Source: Streptococcus cristatus
Lineage (GTDB): Bacteria; Bacillota; Bacilli; Lactobacillales; Streptococcaceae
Length of the DNA: 64,000 nucleotides
Assembly (NCBI RefSeq): GCF_003943515.1
Contig: NZ_RJPT01000001.1
Span: forward strand, 88,945 to 152,944
Direction of reading: 5' to 3'
Shown: one piece after another, positions 7,779 through 18,526 of the stretch
Numbering within the stretch: the stretch's first letter is position 1
How the letters are laid out: each line of letters begins with the position of its first letter
Made by a program: the position numbers and the translations under genes
Notes under the pieces: generated by a model
Told to the model about the DNA's origin: nothing
The model's input: only the letters and a program-made list of their open reading frames with translations
Database searches by the model: none

Positions 7779-7961
7779 TTATTCAGCTGCAGCAGCTTTA
7801 GCGATTTTACGTCCTTTGTAGTATCCTTTAAGTGATACACGGTGAGAACGTGAGTAATCTCCAGTAGTTTCGTCAAAAGTTACAGATGGAGCTGTTACTT
7901 TATAGTGTGTACGACGTTTGTTTTTCTTCGCTTTTGAAGTGCGACGTGCAGGTACTGCCAT
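7779..7961 (-). CDS. rpmF: 50S ribosomal protein L32
   Basis: 60 residues starting [19 protein letters not shown], the standard L32 N-terminus. The CxxC zinc-ribbon cysteines are missing, so this too is a C-minus form. AAGGAG lies upstream of the start. The DUF177 gene often found before rpmF is not present here. Confidence 0.97.
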   Translation of the reverse strand: MAVPARRTSKAKKNKRRTHYKVTAPSVTFDETTGDYSRSHRVSLKGYYKGRKIAKAAAAE

Positions 7962-8022
7962 TGTTTGTTTCTCCTTTTAGAATGTAATTCGATGCAATCT
8001 CATGATTTTCATCAACTTTAAC

Positions 8023-8051
8023 AGTATAACAAAACTTTTTTGTAAAGTAAA
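8023..8051 (-). promoter_or_regulatory. Promoter of rpmF-rpmG
   Basis: Minus strand: TTTACT (8051-8046), 17-bp spacer, TATACT (8028-8023), about 60 bp upstream of rpmF. Confidence 0.6.
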
Positions 8052-8187
8052 GTTACTTGACAGAATTTTTTGATTTTCTTTTGGACAATAGCAAAGCTTT
8101 TTAGCAGTTGCATCTATTTTTTGGATTATTATTCCAATATTCTGAAAATTTAAAAATTTTCTTCTATCCAACAGAGCATAAGTGTGG

Positions 8188-8193
8188 TATAAT
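8188..8193 (+). promoter_or_regulatory. -10 element of the ilvD promoter
   Basis: TATAAT at 8188-8193; no convincing -35 was found. Transcription would begin near 8200, which leaves no room for a ribosome site before the ATG at 8205 and supports the start at 8229. Confidence 0.55.
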
Positions 8194-8228
8194 AAAGCAC
8201 AAAGATGACTACAATGAAAGGGAAAGAC

Positions 8229-9935
8229 ATGACAGATAAATTAGATACACGCCACAGAAGTAAGATTTATGATAGTATGGTCAAATCTCCTAACCGCGCC
8301 ATGCTTCGCGCGACAGGGATGACAGACAAGGACTTTGAGACTCCGATTGTCGGAGTGATTTCGACTTGGGCAGAAAATACGCCTTGTAATATTCACCTAC
8401 ATGATTTTGGTAAACTAGCCAAGGAAGGAGTAAAAGAACAAGGTGCTTGGCCTGTTCAGTTCGGTACAATTACCGTAGCAGACGGGATTGCCATGGGAAC
8501 ACCGGGCATGCGCTTCTCTCTGACTTCACGCGACATCATCGCAGACTCTATCGAAGCTGCCATGGGCGGACATAATGTGGATGCCTTCGTCGCTATCGGC
8601 GGCTGTGATAAGAATATGCCTGGCTCCATGATTGCTATTGCTAACATGGATATTCCTGCTATCTTTGCCTACGGCGGAACTATTGCACCCGGGAATCTTG
8701 ATGGAAAAGACATTGACTTGGTTTCCGTCTTTGAAGGAATCGGGAAGTGGAACCATGGCGATTTGACTGCTGAGGAAGTACGCCGCATCGAGTGTAATGC
8801 CTGCCCTGGCCCTGGTGGCTGTGGCGGTATGTATACGGCTAATACTATGGCGACAGCTATTGAAGTTCTAGGTATGAGCTTGCCAGGCTCTTCTTCTCAC
8901 CCAGCAGAATCTCAAGATAAGAGGGATGATATCATGGAAGCTGGTCGAGCTGTTGTCCGAATGCTGGAAATGGGGCTCAAGCCGTCTGACATTCTGACTC
9001 GCGAAGCCTTCGAAGATGCGATCACAGTGACCATGGCTCTGGGCGGCTCTACCAATGCCACTCTGCACTTGTTGGCCATTGCCCATGCGGCCAATGTGGA
9101 GCTGACCTTGGATGACTTTAATGTTATTCAAGAGCGCGTGCCGCATTTGGCGGATTTGAAACCATCTGGTCAGTATGTCTTCCAAGACCTATACAATGTC
9201 GGTGGTGTGCCTGCCGTTATGAAATATCTTTTGGCTAACGGCTTCTTGCACGGGGATCGCATCACTTGTACAGGTAAGACGGTGGCGGAAAACTTGGCTA
9301 ACTTTGCTGACTTGACGCCAGGTCAGAAGGTCATTATGCCGCTTGAAAATCCAAAACGTGCGGATGGTCCATTGATTATCTTGCATGGTAATCTGGCACC
9401 AGATGGCGCGGTTGCCAAGGTATCAGGTGTCAAGGTACGCCGTCACGTTGGACCAGCTAAGGTCTTTGACTCAGAAGAAGCCGCTATTGATGCGGTACTG
9501 GCCGATGAAGTGGTCGATGGCGATGTGGTTGTAGTTCGCTACGTTGGACCAAAGGGTGGCCCTGGTATGCCAGAAATGCTGTCACTTTCGTCTATCATCG
9601 TAGGGAAAGGTCAAGGAGACAAGGTAGCCCTTCTGACCGATGGTCGCTTCTCAGGCGGTACTTACGGCTTGGTTGTCGGACACATTGCTCCAGAAGCCCA
9701 GGATGGTGGCCCGATTGCCTATCTTCGTACAGGCGATATGGTCACGGTTGACCAAGACACCAAGGAAATTTCCATGGCGGTATCTGATGAAGAACTGGCG
9801 AAACGTAAGGCAGAAACGACTATTCCACCGCTTTATAGTCGCGGGGTACTTGGTAAATATGCCCACATGGTATCTTCTGCTGCTAAAGGTGCTGTTACTG
9901 ACTTCTGGAAACCAGAAGAAACCGGCAAGAAATAG
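8229..9935 (+). CDS. ilvD: Dihydroxy-acid dehydratase
   Basis: 568 residues. IlvD dehydrates 2,3-dihydroxy-isovalerate and 2,3-dihydroxy-3-methylvalerate to the 2-keto acids in valine, isoleucine and leucine synthesis, using an Fe-S cluster and Mg2+. The three cluster cysteines are visible: C53 (NTPCNIH), C126 (GGCDKNMPG) and C198 in [19 protein letters not shown]. The start at 8229 ([17 protein letters not shown]) is preferred over ATGs at 8205 and 8214 because AAAGGGAAAG precedes it and the longer forms would be almost leaderless. It stands alone; no other ilv genes are in the window. Confidence 0.97.
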   Translation: MTDKLDTRHRSKIYDSMVKSPNRAMLRATGMTDKDFETPIVGVISTWAENTPCNIHLHDFGKLAKEGVKEQGAWPVQFGTITVADGIAMGTPGMRFSLTSRDIIADSIEAAMGGHNVDAFVAIGGCDKNMPGSMIAIANMDIPAIFAYGGTIAPGNLDGKDIDLVSVFEGIGKWNHGDLTAEEVRRIECNACPGPGGCGGMYTANTMATAIEVLGMSLPGSSSHPAESQDKRDDIMEAGRAVVRMLEMGLKPSDILTREAFEDAITVTMALGGSTNATLHLLAIAHAANVELTLDDFNVIQERVPHLADLKPSGQYVFQDLYNVGGVPAVMKYLLANGFLHGDRITCTGKTVAENLANFADLTPGQKVIMPLENPKRADGPLIILHGNLAPDGAVAKVSGVKVRRHVGPAKVFDSEEAAIDAVLADEVVDGDVVVVRYVGPKGGPGMPEMLSLSSIIVGKGQGDKVALLTDGRFSGGTYGLVVGHIAPEAQDGGPIAYLRTGDMVTVDQDTKEISMAVSDEELAKRKAETTIPPLYSRGVLGKYAHMVSSAAKGAVTDFWKPEETGKK

Positions 9936-9952
9936 CCTATATATGACAAAAG

Positions 9953-9982
9953 AACCCGCTAGTTTTTCTAGCGGGTTTGATG
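9953..9982. terminator. Bidirectional terminator after ilvD
   Basis: AACCCGCTAG (9953-9962), TTTTT loop, CTAGCGGGTT (9968-9977); the hairpin also ends the convergent gene at 10018-10359. Confidence 0.85.
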
Positions 9983-10017
9983 TTTTTGTTTTAAATGCTG
10001 ATAAACGAATCATCTTC

Positions 10018-10359
10018 TTATCTAGGACTGATTCCCAAAGCAATGCGGCCGAAGCGGCTGATACGAGTGATTTTCCAAGCAGGAGACCAAGTAACCTCAA
10101 CAGAGGCACTTTCAATCTCATCTATTTTTTTCAGAGAGTCCATAATGGCGATGGGCAGACTCTCAGCACAGTCACAGGCTGTATCAGTAAAGGTCATAAC
10201 AACCTTGCAGTGGGCATTTTCGTCTAAGTTAATTTCATAAATCAGCCCTAAGTTATAGACATCCAGCTCTACATCCGGATCGTAAATACGCTCGAGCTTC
10301 TCCACCAATTTATCCTGAATTGCAGCTGCTCGGTCATTGATTTTGATATCGTCTCTCAT
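10018..10359 (-). CDS. MIP18/SufT-type metal-sulfur cluster assembly factor (DUF59)
   Basis: 113 residues. The fold is that of the MIP18/PaaD family: IYDPDVELDVYNLGLIYEI near the N-terminus and TDTACDCAESLP in the middle, with two adjacent cysteines where the family has its conserved Cys. Such proteins help mature or deliver Fe-S clusters. It converges on ilvD, whose product needs an Fe-S cluster, which suggests but does not prove a link. A single-gene transcript is likely, ending at the shared terminator. Confidence 0.85.
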   Translation of the reverse strand: MRDDIKINDRAAAIQDKLVEKLERIYDPDVELDVYNLGLIYEINLDENAHCKVVMTFTDTACDCAESLPIAIMDSLKKIDEIESASVEVTWSPAWKITRISRFGRIALGISPR

Positions 10360-10501
10360 CTTCTGTCCTTCTTCCTTTATAGAATAGTGGTCTTATTTTC
10401 TCATAATTCTGACAATTTTTCAAGAAATTCTGGCGAATGAAAACGGATTTAGTCTCTCGGAGGGAATTTTTCTGCTCTAACTCCTCAAAACATCTGATTT
10501 A

Positions 10502-10510
10502 TGGTAAAAT
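10502..10510 (+). promoter_or_regulatory. Extended -10 of hisS
   Basis: TGGTAAAAT (TG at 10502-10503, TAAAAT at 10505-10510), 34 bp upstream of the hisS start. I saw no T-box leader. Confidence 0.5.
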
Positions 10511-10543
10511 AATAGATATTATATAGTTGCAGAGGATTAGAAA

Positions 10544-11824
10544 ATGAAATTACAAAAACCTAAAGGAACTCAGGATATTCTCCCTCAGGAATCTGCTAAA
10601 TGGCAGTATCTGGAGGAGTTTGCTCGTAAGACGTTTAAAAAATACAACTATGCGGAAATTCGGACACCGATTTTTGAGCACTATGAGGTCATCAGTCGTT
10701 CTGTTGGGGATACGACAGACATCGTGACCAAGGAAATGTATGATTTCTACGATAAAGGGGACCGTCATATTACGCTACGGCCAGAAGGAACTGCGCCAGT
10801 CGTTCGTTCTTATGTCGAAAACAAGCTCTTTGCGCCAGAGGTTCAAAAGCCAGTTAAGCTTTATTATATGGGCTCTATGTTCCGCTATGAGCGGCCTCAG
10901 GCTGGTCGCTTGCGCGAATTTCACCAAATCGGGGTGGAGTGCTTTGGCTCTGAAAATCCAGCGACAGATGTAGAAACGATTGCTATGGCGGCTCAGTTCT
11001 TCAAGGAAATTGGAATTGGGCAGGTGACGCTGCAGCTGAATAGTTTGGGCAATGCAGCAAGTCGCGCTGCCTATCGTCAGGCCTTGATTGATTATTTGAC
11101 TCCGCTGAAAGACAGTCTTTCTAAGGATAGTCAGCGTCGTTTGGAGGAAAATCCGCTGCGGGTGCTGGATTCGAAGGAAAAAGAAGATAAGGCAGCTGTT
11201 GCGCAGGCTCCTTCGATTTTGGACTTTTTGGACGAGGAGAGCCAGGAGCATTTTGCGGCTGTCCGCTCAATGCTAGAGTCTTTGGACGTTCCTTATGTCA
11301 TTAACACCAATATGGTGCGCGGTCTGGACTACTACAATCACACGATTTTTGAGTTTACGACTGATGTGGCAGGCAGCGAACTGACTATCTGTGCGGGTGG
11401 CCGTTATGATGGCTTGGTTGACTATTTCGGTGGACCAGAAACCCCTGCCTTTGGTTTTGGTATGGGAATGGAGCGTCTCCTCTTGATTTTAGAAAAACAG
11501 GGAGCAGCTCTGCCACTTGAGACAGGCTTGGATGCCTATATTGCTGTTTTGGGTGAAGCTGCCAATCGCAGCGCTTTGGAATTGGTGCAAGCCCTTCGGA
11601 ATCAAGGATTTGCGGCCGAGCGAGACTATTTGGACCGCAAGCTTAAGGCACAATTCAAGTCAGCAGATGCTTTCAGAGCGAAGACCATCATTACTTTAGG
11701 TGAAAGTGAGATCGAAAGCAACCAAGTCACTGTGAAGAATAATGAAACTCGTCAAGAAGTGGTGGTTGGACTGGATCAAGTTCAAGAAAACTATCAGGCT
11801 GTTCTCGAAGAATTGGGTTGTTAA
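10544..11824 (+). CDS. hisS: Histidine-tRNA ligase
   Basis: 426 residues, full length for the bacterial class II enzyme that charges tRNA-His. Visible are the N-terminal [10 protein letters not shown] (motif 1 region follows), motif 2 [20 protein letters not shown], the HisA motif [13 protein letters not shown], and motif 3 [15 protein letters not shown]; the last 90 residues are the anticodon-binding domain. AGAGGAT precedes the ATG. In many streptococci aspS follows, as here, but a 430-bp gap and a small membrane gene separate them. Confidence 0.97.
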   Translation: MKLQKPKGTQDILPQESAKWQYLEEFARKTFKKYNYAEIRTPIFEHYEVISRSVGDTTDIVTKEMYDFYDKGDRHITLRPEGTAPVVRSYVENKLFAPEVQKPVKLYYMGSMFRYERPQAGRLREFHQIGVECFGSENPATDVETIAMAAQFFKEIGIGQVTLQLNSLGNAASRAAYRQALIDYLTPLKDSLSKDSQRRLEENPLRVLDSKEKEDKAAVAQAPSILDFLDEESQEHFAAVRSMLESLDVPYVINTNMVRGLDYYNHTIFEFTTDVAGSELTICAGGRYDGLVDYFGGPETPAFGFGMGMERLLLILEKQGAALPLETGLDAYIAVLGEAANRSALELVQALRNQGFAAERDYLDRKLKAQFKSADAFRAKTIITLGESEIESNQVTVKNNETRQEVVVGLDQVQENYQAVLEELGC

Positions 11825-12226
11825 TAGACTTTTAGATTTAAATAACCAATTTATTAAAGCTGAAAAACTAAGCTGAACCCAGTAAATCAAGTTACAATTA
11901 GCCTTTAAATTATCTGTAGATGATTAGTATTTATACAAAAATGTATTTATTTTTATCTAAATACTTGAAATTATAGATATTAATTGTTAGGACTGTATTG
12001 CTGTTATTCGTTTTAAGGTTTGAGTTGTAAAATTAAAGCATAATCTTAGGAACAATAATATAGTAAGATTGCCCCAGTTATGCTGAAAATTTTTGAGGTT
12101 CCGTACGGCGCGGATTTATGCTGACTCTATGAAGAGGAAGTGTATGTTGGATTTTATGGCTTGGTGAAAGATAGGGGACTACGATCGAAGAAATTGTTGA
12201 TATAAGTATCGTTTGTATCTCGTCTA
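11825..12226. other. AT-rich intergenic stretch, possibly decayed coding sequence
   Basis: No intact gene and no clear terminator after hisS. Two short open pieces occur in series in one frame: MLKIFEVPYGADLC then stop (from about 12080), and LYEEEVYVGFYGLVKDRGLR then soon stop (about 12126-12200). They look like coding relic but I cannot name a family. Confidence 0.35.
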
Positions 12227-12235
12227 TGCTATAAT
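12227..12235 (+). promoter_or_regulatory. Extended -10 promoter of the small membrane protein
   Basis: TGCTATAAT, with TG at 12227-12228 and TATAAT at 12230-12235, 22 bp before the first ATG. Confidence 0.6.
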
Positions 12236-12256
12236 AGTCTATAGAAAGTCGAGGGA

Positions 12257-12469
12257 ATGATGAAGAAAATATTATTAGTGGTTGTGGTTCAGGGAGTGGC
12301 CTTATTTGTGATAACGGGTCTGCTCTGTTATTTTATCCGAGGGGATTTTTTCTTCCGTGCTTTGGCGCCGATTTTTGGTCTGGCAGCTGGGGCCTTTCGC
12401 TTCTTGACAGCCATGGTGACAAAAACGTTGGCTCCCAGTCTTTATGAGGATGGGAAGAAAAAGGAATAA
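12257..12469 (+). CDS. Small two-helix membrane protein, unknown function
   Basis: 70 residues with two hydrophobic segments (about 4-26 and 31-55) and a basic tail GKKKE. GAGGGA lies so close to the first ATG that the second ATG (12260) may be the true start. It has its own extended -10 promoter and a terminator-like hairpin behind it, so it is a single-gene unit. No family recognised. Confidence 0.65.
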   Translation: MMKKILLVVVVQGVALFVITGLLCYFIRGDFFFRALAPIFGLAAGAFRFLTAMVTKTLAPSLYEDGKKKE

Positions 12470-12481
12470 TCTATATAAATT

Positions 12482-12516
12482 AGCAGGTCTGGGGATATTG
12501 CCTCCAGGCTTTTTTA
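12482..12516 (+). terminator. Terminator-like hairpin
   Basis: AGC...CTGGGG pairs with CTCCAG GCT (one bulge) and runs into TTTTTT. Confidence 0.55.
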
Positions 12517-12595
12517 TAAAAGTGGGCAATGTAAATGAAGGTTTTTAATTTTTTTCAGAAAAAGGACAGGTAGGGGGGCTTTCCTAGGCTCTTTG

Positions 12596-12604
12596 TGGTA
12601 AAAT
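12596..12604 (+). promoter_or_regulatory. Extended -10 of aspS
   Basis: TGGTAAAAT at 12596-12604, 31 bp before the aspS ATG. Confidence 0.5.
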
Positions 12605-12635
12605 AGTAACAGAATTAAAATTTTGGAGAGTAAAG

Positions 12636-14390
12636 ATGAAACGTTCAATGTATGCGGGACGTGTTCGTAGTGAGCATGTCGGTCAGGAAATTACTTTGAA
12701 AGGTTGGGTTGCCCGCCGTCGCGATTTGGGAGGCTTGATTTTTATTGATTTGCGTGACCGCGAAGGTATTATGCAGCTAGTTATTAACCCTGAGAGTGTT
12801 TCAGATGAGGTCATGAAGACAGCTGAGAGCCTGCGCAGCGAGTTTGTCATTGAGGTGACTGGTAAGGTAGCCGCGCGTGAGCAGGCCAATGATAAGCTGG
12901 CCACAGGAAGTGTAGAGCTTCACGTGGACAGTCTGACAGTACTGAATACTGCTAAAACCACTCCTTTTGAGATTAAGGATGGGATCGAAGCCAATGATGA
13001 TACGCGCTTGCGTTACCGTTATCTGGATCTGCGTCGCCCAGAAATGCTAGAAAATCTCAAGTTACGTGCCAAAGTGACCCATTCCATCCGCAATTATTTG
13101 GATGAGCTGGAGTTTATCGATGTGGAGACACCATTTTTGACCAAGTCAACGCCTGAAGGGGCGCGTGATTATTTGGTGCCGAGCCGGGTCAACCAAGGTC
13201 ATTTTTATGCCCTGCCTCAAAGCCCACAGATTACCAAGCAGCTTTTGATGAATGCTGGCTTTGACCGTTATTACCAGATTGTCAAGTGTTTCCGAGACGA
13301 GGACTTGCGTGGAGACCGTCAACCAGAGTTTACACAGGTGGACTTGGAAACTTCTTTCCTATCTGAGAAAGAAATCCAAGACATCACAGAAGGTTTGATT
13401 GCCCGTGTCATGAAGGAAACCAAGGGTATTGAAGTGACCTTGCCTTTCCCACGGATGAAATATGACGATGCTATGGCTCTCTATGGTAGCGACAAGCCAG
13501 ATACTCGCTTTGACATGTTATTGCAGGACTTGACAGAGCTTGTCAAGGGTGTTGACTTTAAGGTCTTTTCTGAGGCACCAGCTGTCAAGGCGATTGTAGT
13601 GAAAAATGCTGCTGACAAATACTCGCGTAAAGACATTGATAAGCTGACAGAGCAAGCTAAGCAGCACGGAGCTAAGGGACTTGCTTGGATCAAATTTGCT
13701 GGTGGAGAGCTGACTGGTCCTGTTGCCAAGTTCTTGACAGACCTGTCAAGTGAGTTGACAACTGCTTTACAATTAGAAGAAAACGACTTGGTTCTCTTTG
13801 TAGCAGATACATTGGATGTTGCCAACGCAGCTTTGGGGGCTCTTCGTGTTCGCCTAGGTAAGGAATTAGGTTTGATTGACCCTGCTAAGTTTAACTACTT
13901 GTGGGTGGTAGATTGGCCAATGTTTGAGTGGTCTGAAGAAGAAGGCCGCTATATGAGTGCTCACCATCCATTCACTCTGCCTCAAAAGGATTCTGAGCAG
14001 GAGCTGGAAGGAGACTTGAGCAAGGTTCGTGCAGTTGCCTATGATATCGTACTCAATGGCTATGAACTAGGTGGTGGTAGCCTACGGATCAACCAAAAAG
14101 ATCTGCAGGAACGGATGTTTAAGGCTTTAGGCTTCTCAGCTGAAGAAGCGCAAGACCAGTTCGGCTTCCTTCTAGAAGCCATGGATTATGGTTTCCCACC
14201 ACATGGAGGTCTGGCTTTGGGTCTGGATCGCTTCGTCATGCTTTTGGCTGGTGAAGAAAATATCCGTGAAGTCATTGCTTTTCCTAAGAATAACAAGGCT
14301 TCTGACCCAATGACGCAAGCACCAAGCTTGGTTGCTCCTGCACAATTAGAGGAATTAAGTTTACAAGTAGAATCACATGAAAAAGACTAG
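12636..14390 (+). CDS. aspS: Aspartate-tRNA ligase
   Basis: 584 residues, the long bacterial form with a GAD insertion. N-terminal OB fold for the anticodon ([20 protein letters not shown] near 22-41), class II motif 2 [18 protein letters not shown], and motif 3 [15 protein letters not shown] near the end. The ribosome site GGAGAG is well placed. Its 3' end overlaps the YitT-type gene by 14 bp, so the two are probably translated from one mRNA. Confidence 0.97.
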   Translation: MKRSMYAGRVRSEHVGQEITLKGWVARRRDLGGLIFIDLRDREGIMQLVINPESVSDEVMKTAESLRSEFVIEVTGKVAAREQANDKLATGSVELHVDSLTVLNTAKTTPFEIKDGIEANDDTRLRYRYLDLRRPEMLENLKLRAKVTHSIRNYLDELEFIDVETPFLTKSTPEGARDYLVPSRVNQGHFYALPQSPQITKQLLMNAGFDRYYQIVKCFRDEDLRGDRQPEFTQVDLETSFLSEKEIQDITEGLIARVMKETKGIEVTLPFPRMKYDDAMALYGSDKPDTRFDMLLQDLTELVKGVDFKVFSEAPAVKAIVVKNAADKYSRKDIDKLTEQAKQHGAKGLAWIKFAGGELTGPVAKFLTDLSSELTTALQLEENDLVLFVADTLDVANAALGALRVRLGKELGLIDPAKFNYLWVVDWPMFEWSEEEGRYMSAHHPFTLPQKDSEQELEGDLSKVRAVAYDIVLNGYELGGGSLRINQKDLQERMFKALGFSAEEAQDQFGFLLEAMDYGFPPHGGLALGLDRFVMLLAGEENIREVIAFPKNNKASDPMTQAPSLVAPAQLEELSLQVESHEKD

Positions 14391-15312
14391 TTTGCGGAAA
14401 CTTTTTCGCTATTATCTTCATCGCTTTGCCTATCATGTCAAGTTGCTAGAAGTTCTGAAAAGTATTTCGCGTGAAAAATATGATGAGAAATTTTCGGCCT
14501 CTCTGGTATATGGATTTCTCTCAGCAGTAGCGGTCAATTTCTTCTTTCAGCCGGGCCATGTCTACTCAAGTGGTGCAACGGGCTTGGCGCAGATTGTCTC
14601 GGCTTTGAGTGGTCGTTTTATCGGCTTTACCATTCCAGTTTCCATTACTTTTTATGCGATCAATATTCCACTGATGATTTTGGCTTGGTACCAAATCGGG
14701 CATAAGTTTACTGTTTTTACTTTTATCACTGTTTCGATGAGCTCGCTTTTTATCCATTTTGTGCCAGAAGTGACATTGACGACCAATCCTATTATCAATG
14801 CCTTGTTTGGGGGAGTTGTCATGGGGACAGGGATCGGCTTTGCCCTCAAGTCAAGCATTTCAAGTGGAGGGACAGATATTGTTAGCTTGACCATTCGCAA
14901 GAAAACAGGCCGTAATGTAGGCAGTATCTCCCTGATTGTAAATGGTATTATTATGCTGATTGCTGGTCTGACCTTCGGTTGGGAATACGCTCTCTACTCG
15001 ATGATTACCATCTTTGTATCGAGCCGTGTAACGGACGCTGTCTTTACCAAGCAAAAGCGGATGCAGGCCATGATTATCACCAGTCATCCTGAAGAGGTGA
15101 TTAACAAGATTCACCACAAACTCCACCGCGGTGCAACCATTATCAATGGAGCGGAGGGAACTTACAATCACGAGCAAAAGGCGGTGCTGATTACAGTCAT
15201 TACGCGTGCTGAATTTGGTGAATTTAAGTACATCATGAAGCAGACAGATCCGACAGCCTTTGTCTCCGTATCTGACAATGTACATATTTTAGGAAGATTT
15301 GTAGAAGAGTAG
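14377..15312 (+). CDS. YitT-family membrane protein (DUF161/DUF2179)
   Basis: 311 residues: a basic cytoplasmic start, five or six membrane helices between about 45 and 220 with the glycine-rich [12 protein letters not shown] and [10 protein letters not shown] segments typical of YitT proteins, and a soluble C-terminal DUF2179 domain ([20 protein letters not shown]). The role of the family is not established. The start lies inside aspS in another frame; internal ATGs exist but the N-terminal basic stretch looks native. Confidence 0.85.
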   Translation: MKKTSLRKLFRYYLHRFAYHVKLLEVLKSISREKYDEKFSASLVYGFLSAVAVNFFFQPGHVYSSGATGLAQIVSALSGRFIGFTIPVSITFYAINIPLMILAWYQIGHKFTVFTFITVSMSSLFIHFVPEVTLTTNPIINALFGGVVMGTGIGFALKSSISSGGTDIVSLTIRKKTGRNVGSISLIVNGIIMLIAGLTFGWEYALYSMITIFVSSRVTDAVFTKQKRMQAMIITSHPEEVINKIHHKLHRGATIINGAEGTYNHEQKAVLITVITRAEFGEFKYIMKQTDPTAFVSVSDNVHILGRFVEE

Positions 15313-15371
15313 TCTCGATTATCGACATTGCTAGTGAATCTTACTCAAACTCAGTGCATACATTTATACAT

Positions 15372-15432
15372 AAAAAAAAGAACAAGTTCAGCTGGATGTT
15401 TTCCCATCCAAAATGAACCTGTTCTTTTTTTT
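15372..15432. terminator. Bidirectional terminator between the YitT-type gene and pulA
   Basis: AAAAAAAAGAACA...TGTTCTTTTTTTT outer stem with inner GTTCA/TGAAC and GGATG/CATCC pairing; A- and T-runs serve both strands. Confidence 0.9.
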
Positions 15433-15442
15433 AGTTATTGCT

Positions 15443-17518
15443 TTATTTCAAAACCAAGACTTGCTTAGCAGGAACCGTATAAGAGTCTGCTAGCGGGGCG
15501 ATTGGTTTTTTAGCGTTAATGTGCGGATACTGAAGGTGAATACTTTGCTTCATTTTATTTTCATAAGTTACTGCTTCAGTACCAAAGTTAATCAAAATGG
15601 TCAGCGCTTGTTTGTCTTTTTGAATCTTATATTCAAGGAGGCTAGGGCTGAGCCATTTGACCTGACAAGCTTTTTGAATAGCAGAGCTAGTTGTCAGAGT
15701 CAAAAGCGGGTGAGCCTTTCTAAAGGCAATGAGTTGCTTTAAAAATTCAATGTCTTCAGTGTAGTGAAGTGAGCGCAGCCAGTCTAGCTTGTTGACATCA
15801 TCAGGCAGGTTATAGGTGTTGTCAATCAGATTCTTGGTCCGATAAAATTCCTGCCCGCTGTGGAGGAAAGGAACTCCTTGCGCTAAGAGAACGATATGCA
15901 GTGCTAGACGAGAGTTAGCTAGGCGTTGACGGAGGCTGATATTTGGATTTTGAATATCAAAATAATCAAACACCGTTGCGTTGTCATGGCATTCTACATA
16001 GTTGATCGCCTGATGAGGCGCTAGGAAATGTTGCTCTCCTGTCAAGCCGACATTGGCTGTCAGGACATTTTCTAGCCAGCTGGTCGCATGCTCTTTGTCC
16101 AGTCTGCTACCTTGGACGATGGTTTGCTTGATCGTATCACGGAAATGATCGCTGAAGAATCCATATTCAGGTAGTTGTTCAGCGTTGAACTGATGAGCTA
16201 GAAGGTCACTATCAAGACCAGTAGGCATCTGCCAACCTTCTCCGTAAAGGTAGATGTTGGGATGAATGGCTTTTAGTTCCTGAGCGATTTGCTTCATGGT
16301 GGTTATATCGAGAATGCCCATCAGGTCAAAGCGAAAACCATCAAAGCCGTAGAGGCTAACCCATTGCTGGACGGATTGTTGGATATAATGGCGCACCATA
16401 GCTTTTTCACTAGCTACATCATTTCCGCAGAAGGTACCATTTGTCCGTAGGCCTTGCTCATCGAGACGATAGAAGTAGCCTGGGACAATCTTTTCAAAAG
16501 CATAGGCATCTGCCTCATAGACGTGATTGTAGACAACATCCATGATGACGCTCATATTAGCCTTGTGATAAGCTGCAATCGCGTCTTGTAGTTCAAAGAT
16601 ACGGCTATAGGGATCGTGTGGGTCGCTTGAGAAGCTGCCTTCAGGAACATTATACTGGACGGGATCATAGCCCCAATTATAAACGAGCTCGGGGTGTTTT
16701 TCGTCAACGCTACCAAAGTCATAGACTGGCATAAGCTGAACGTGTGTAATGCCTAAATCCTGCAAGTATTTTAGACCAAAGGTCTGGCCGTGTACGGTTG
16801 GAGATTCGGACAGAGAAGCAAATTTACCAGGTTGTGAAAAACCAGCTTCCTTTTGCATGGAGAAATCACGCACGCTCATTTCATAGATAACGGCTTCTGT
16901 TGGTTTTACTTGGCTGGCAGCCCGATGAATAGGTTTGCTAATCTTTTTGCGATCAATGACATAACTATGACCAGAGTTGGCATCTGAAGAGAGGGCGTAG
17001 GGGTCATGTACTTCTACCCATTTTCCGTTCACCTTATGGATATAGTAGTAGGCCTTGCCTTCTAAGTCTCCAAGGACCTGCGTATGCCAGACGCCCCTAT
17101 CTTGCCTTTGGAGGGAGATGACCTGATCTTCCAGATGCAGCAAGACTTTTTCCGAAATAGGCGCCCAAAGTTTGAAATCTGTTGCCTGAGGGCTATAGCT
17201 AGCTCCCAAATCTCTTTCTTGGTAGCTAAATAATTCATCAAAAATTGGCTTTTGGACAATGTGACGATACTGGAGAATGGTGTGGTTGCGATCCTGATCA
17301 TAGACTGTGTAGGATTCAGTCAAATCAATCGGGTCATTGACTGAAAGGGTGTAGACAATCTGATGTTCTTGATTCTCAATTTTTTTGATGGTCAAAGGAC
17401 TAGAGCTATGTTTGTCCTCTAGAGTGAAATGGATAGAATAAGCATTAAAGGACTTTTCCAATTCGATAGTGATGCTATTTTCATCATCTAAGTAGGCTTG
17501 GAAAATACGATAAACCAT
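15443..17518 (-). CDS. pulA: Type I pullulanase, intracellular
   Basis: 691 residues, no signal peptide. The enzyme hydrolyses alpha-1,6 branches in imported maltodextrin or glycogen. Signature YNWGYDP at 280-286; GH13 catalytic residues D398 (GFRFDLMG), E427 (YGEGW) and H511/D512 (ECHDN). An N-terminal CBM48-like domain precedes the barrel (FKLWAP...). It is the last gene of a malA-malR-pulA run on minus, 15 bp after malR, with AAGGAG before its ATG. Confidence 0.95.
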   Translation of the reverse strand: MVYRIFQAYLDDENSITIELEKSFNAYSIHFTLEDKHSSSPLTIKKIENQEHQIVYTLSVNDPIDLTESYTVYDQDRNHTILQYRHIVQKPIFDELFSYQERDLGASYSPQATDFKLWAPISEKVLLHLEDQVISLQRQDRGVWHTQVLGDLEGKAYYYIHKVNGKWVEVHDPYALSSDANSGHSYVIDRKKISKPIHRAASQVKPTEAVIYEMSVRDFSMQKEAGFSQPGKFASLSESPTVHGQTFGLKYLQDLGITHVQLMPVYDFGSVDEKHPELVYNWGYDPVQYNVPEGSFSSDPHDPYSRIFELQDAIAAYHKANMSVIMDVVYNHVYEADAYAFEKIVPGYFYRLDEQGLRTNGTFCGNDVASEKAMVRHYIQQSVQQWVSLYGFDGFRFDLMGILDITTMKQIAQELKAIHPNIYLYGEGWQMPTGLDSDLLAHQFNAEQLPEYGFFSDHFRDTIKQTIVQGSRLDKEHATSWLENVLTANVGLTGEQHFLAPHQAINYVECHDNATVFDYFDIQNPNISLRQRLANSRLALHIVLLAQGVPFLHSGQEFYRTKNLIDNTYNLPDDVNKLDWLRSLHYTEDIEFLKQLIAFRKAHPLLTLTTSSAIQKACQVKWLSPSLLEYKIQKDKQALTILINFGTEAVTYENKMKQSIHLQYPHINAKKPIAPLADSYTVPAKQVLVLK

Positions 17519-17533
17519 GAAATTTCTCCTTAA

Positions 17534-18517
17534 CTAACGAGTAAGAATACTGTGTGGGATGACTTGGCGATAGCAAGTATGCTTGTCATCCTTATTATCT
17601 TTAATGATTTGGAGCAAGGTACGGAAAGATTCCCTCCCCAACTCGAGGGTGTTGATATTAATATAGGCATCTACGTCGATGCGTGGCTTGATAGAGTCAA
17701 AAGTGATAATCGGGAAGCGGTAGTCAATGTCTTTGAGATAGTGGAGAGCCCCTTCGGCAACCATACTATCCGATGTCACAAAGGCTTCAATTTCCTGAAT
17801 AGGCATCTTTTCCATAATCTTATAACTGCTATCTTCCAAGAGGAAACCGAAAGAAAATTTGACGATGTTTTCATCGAGAGGGATGCCTGCCTCTTCCAAG
17901 GCTTGTTTGTAGCCGGTAAAGCGGTCTTGGGATACGACAAGCTCTTTATTCCCAGCCAGAAAGGCGATTTTTTTATAACCTTGATCTAGGAAATATTTGG
18001 TTGCATCGTAGCCAGCCTTGATATTATCATTATCGACCAAAGAAACAAATGGTGACACTGCTTTCCCTAAAATCAAGAAAGGAAACTGGTTTTTAATCGC
18101 AAAGTCAACCAGCGGATCGTTTGGCTTAGAATAGAGAAAAATCAAACCATCGACGCGTTTTCCGAAAATCATTTGTTTAATATTTTCTAAACGACGCTCT
18201 TCGTCCTGTCCGGTGCTAATCTGAATGGCATAGTCATGTTCAGATGCGATGCGCGAAATCCCCCGCAAGACAGTTGGGAAGAATGGGTTTTGGTAAAAAA
18301 GATCCGAATCATCGGGTAGAACTAGACCGATGACTTGGGTTGATTGGCTGACCAGACTTCTGGCGTTGAGATTTGGATGATAGTCCAGCTCTTTCATGGC
18401 AGCACGAACCCGTTTTTTAGTTTCATCGCTGATAGTTGACTTGTTTTGTACGACGCGTGTCACAGTTGAGGGAGACACACCCGCTAGTTTCGCTACTTCT
18501 TTAATCGTAACGCGCAT
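17534..18517 (-). CDS. malR: LacI-family maltose operon repressor
   Basis: 327 residues. N-terminal LacI-type helix-turn-helix TIKEVAKLAGVSPSTVTRV (residues 3-21) with the hinge NLNARSLVSQ, then a periplasmic-binding-protein-like sensor domain. It lies between malA and pulA and near malXCD, malQ and malP. In pneumococci MalR represses the malXCD and malQP promoters and is released by maltose; candidate operators lie at 23040-23052 and 23249-23263. Confidence 0.93.
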   Translation of the reverse strand: MRVTIKEVAKLAGVSPSTVTRVVQNKSTISDETKKRVRAAMKELDYHPNLNARSLVSQSTQVIGLVLPDDSDLFYQNPFFPTVLRGISRIASEHDYAIQISTGQDEERRLENIKQMIFGKRVDGLIFLYSKPNDPLVDFAIKNQFPFLILGKAVSPFVSLVDNDNIKAGYDATKYFLDQGYKKIAFLAGNKELVVSQDRFTGYKQALEEAGIPLDENIVKFSFGFLLEDSSYKIMEKMPIQEIEAFVTSDSMVAEGALHYLKDIDYRFPIITFDSIKPRIDVDAYININTLELGRESFRTLLQIIKDNKDDKHTCYRQVIPHSILTR

Positions 18518-18526
18518 AATAACCTC

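Noticed and set aside
9640..10227. Frames of 150-195 codons on both strands around the end of ilvD and the DUF59 gene
   Set aside because: They run through ilvD, the shared terminator and antisense to the DUF59 gene; shadows of strong codon bias.
10360..10543. T-box leader for hisS
   Set aside because: No T-box bulge (TGGNACC-like) or specifier stem could be seen; only an extended -10 and a short leader.
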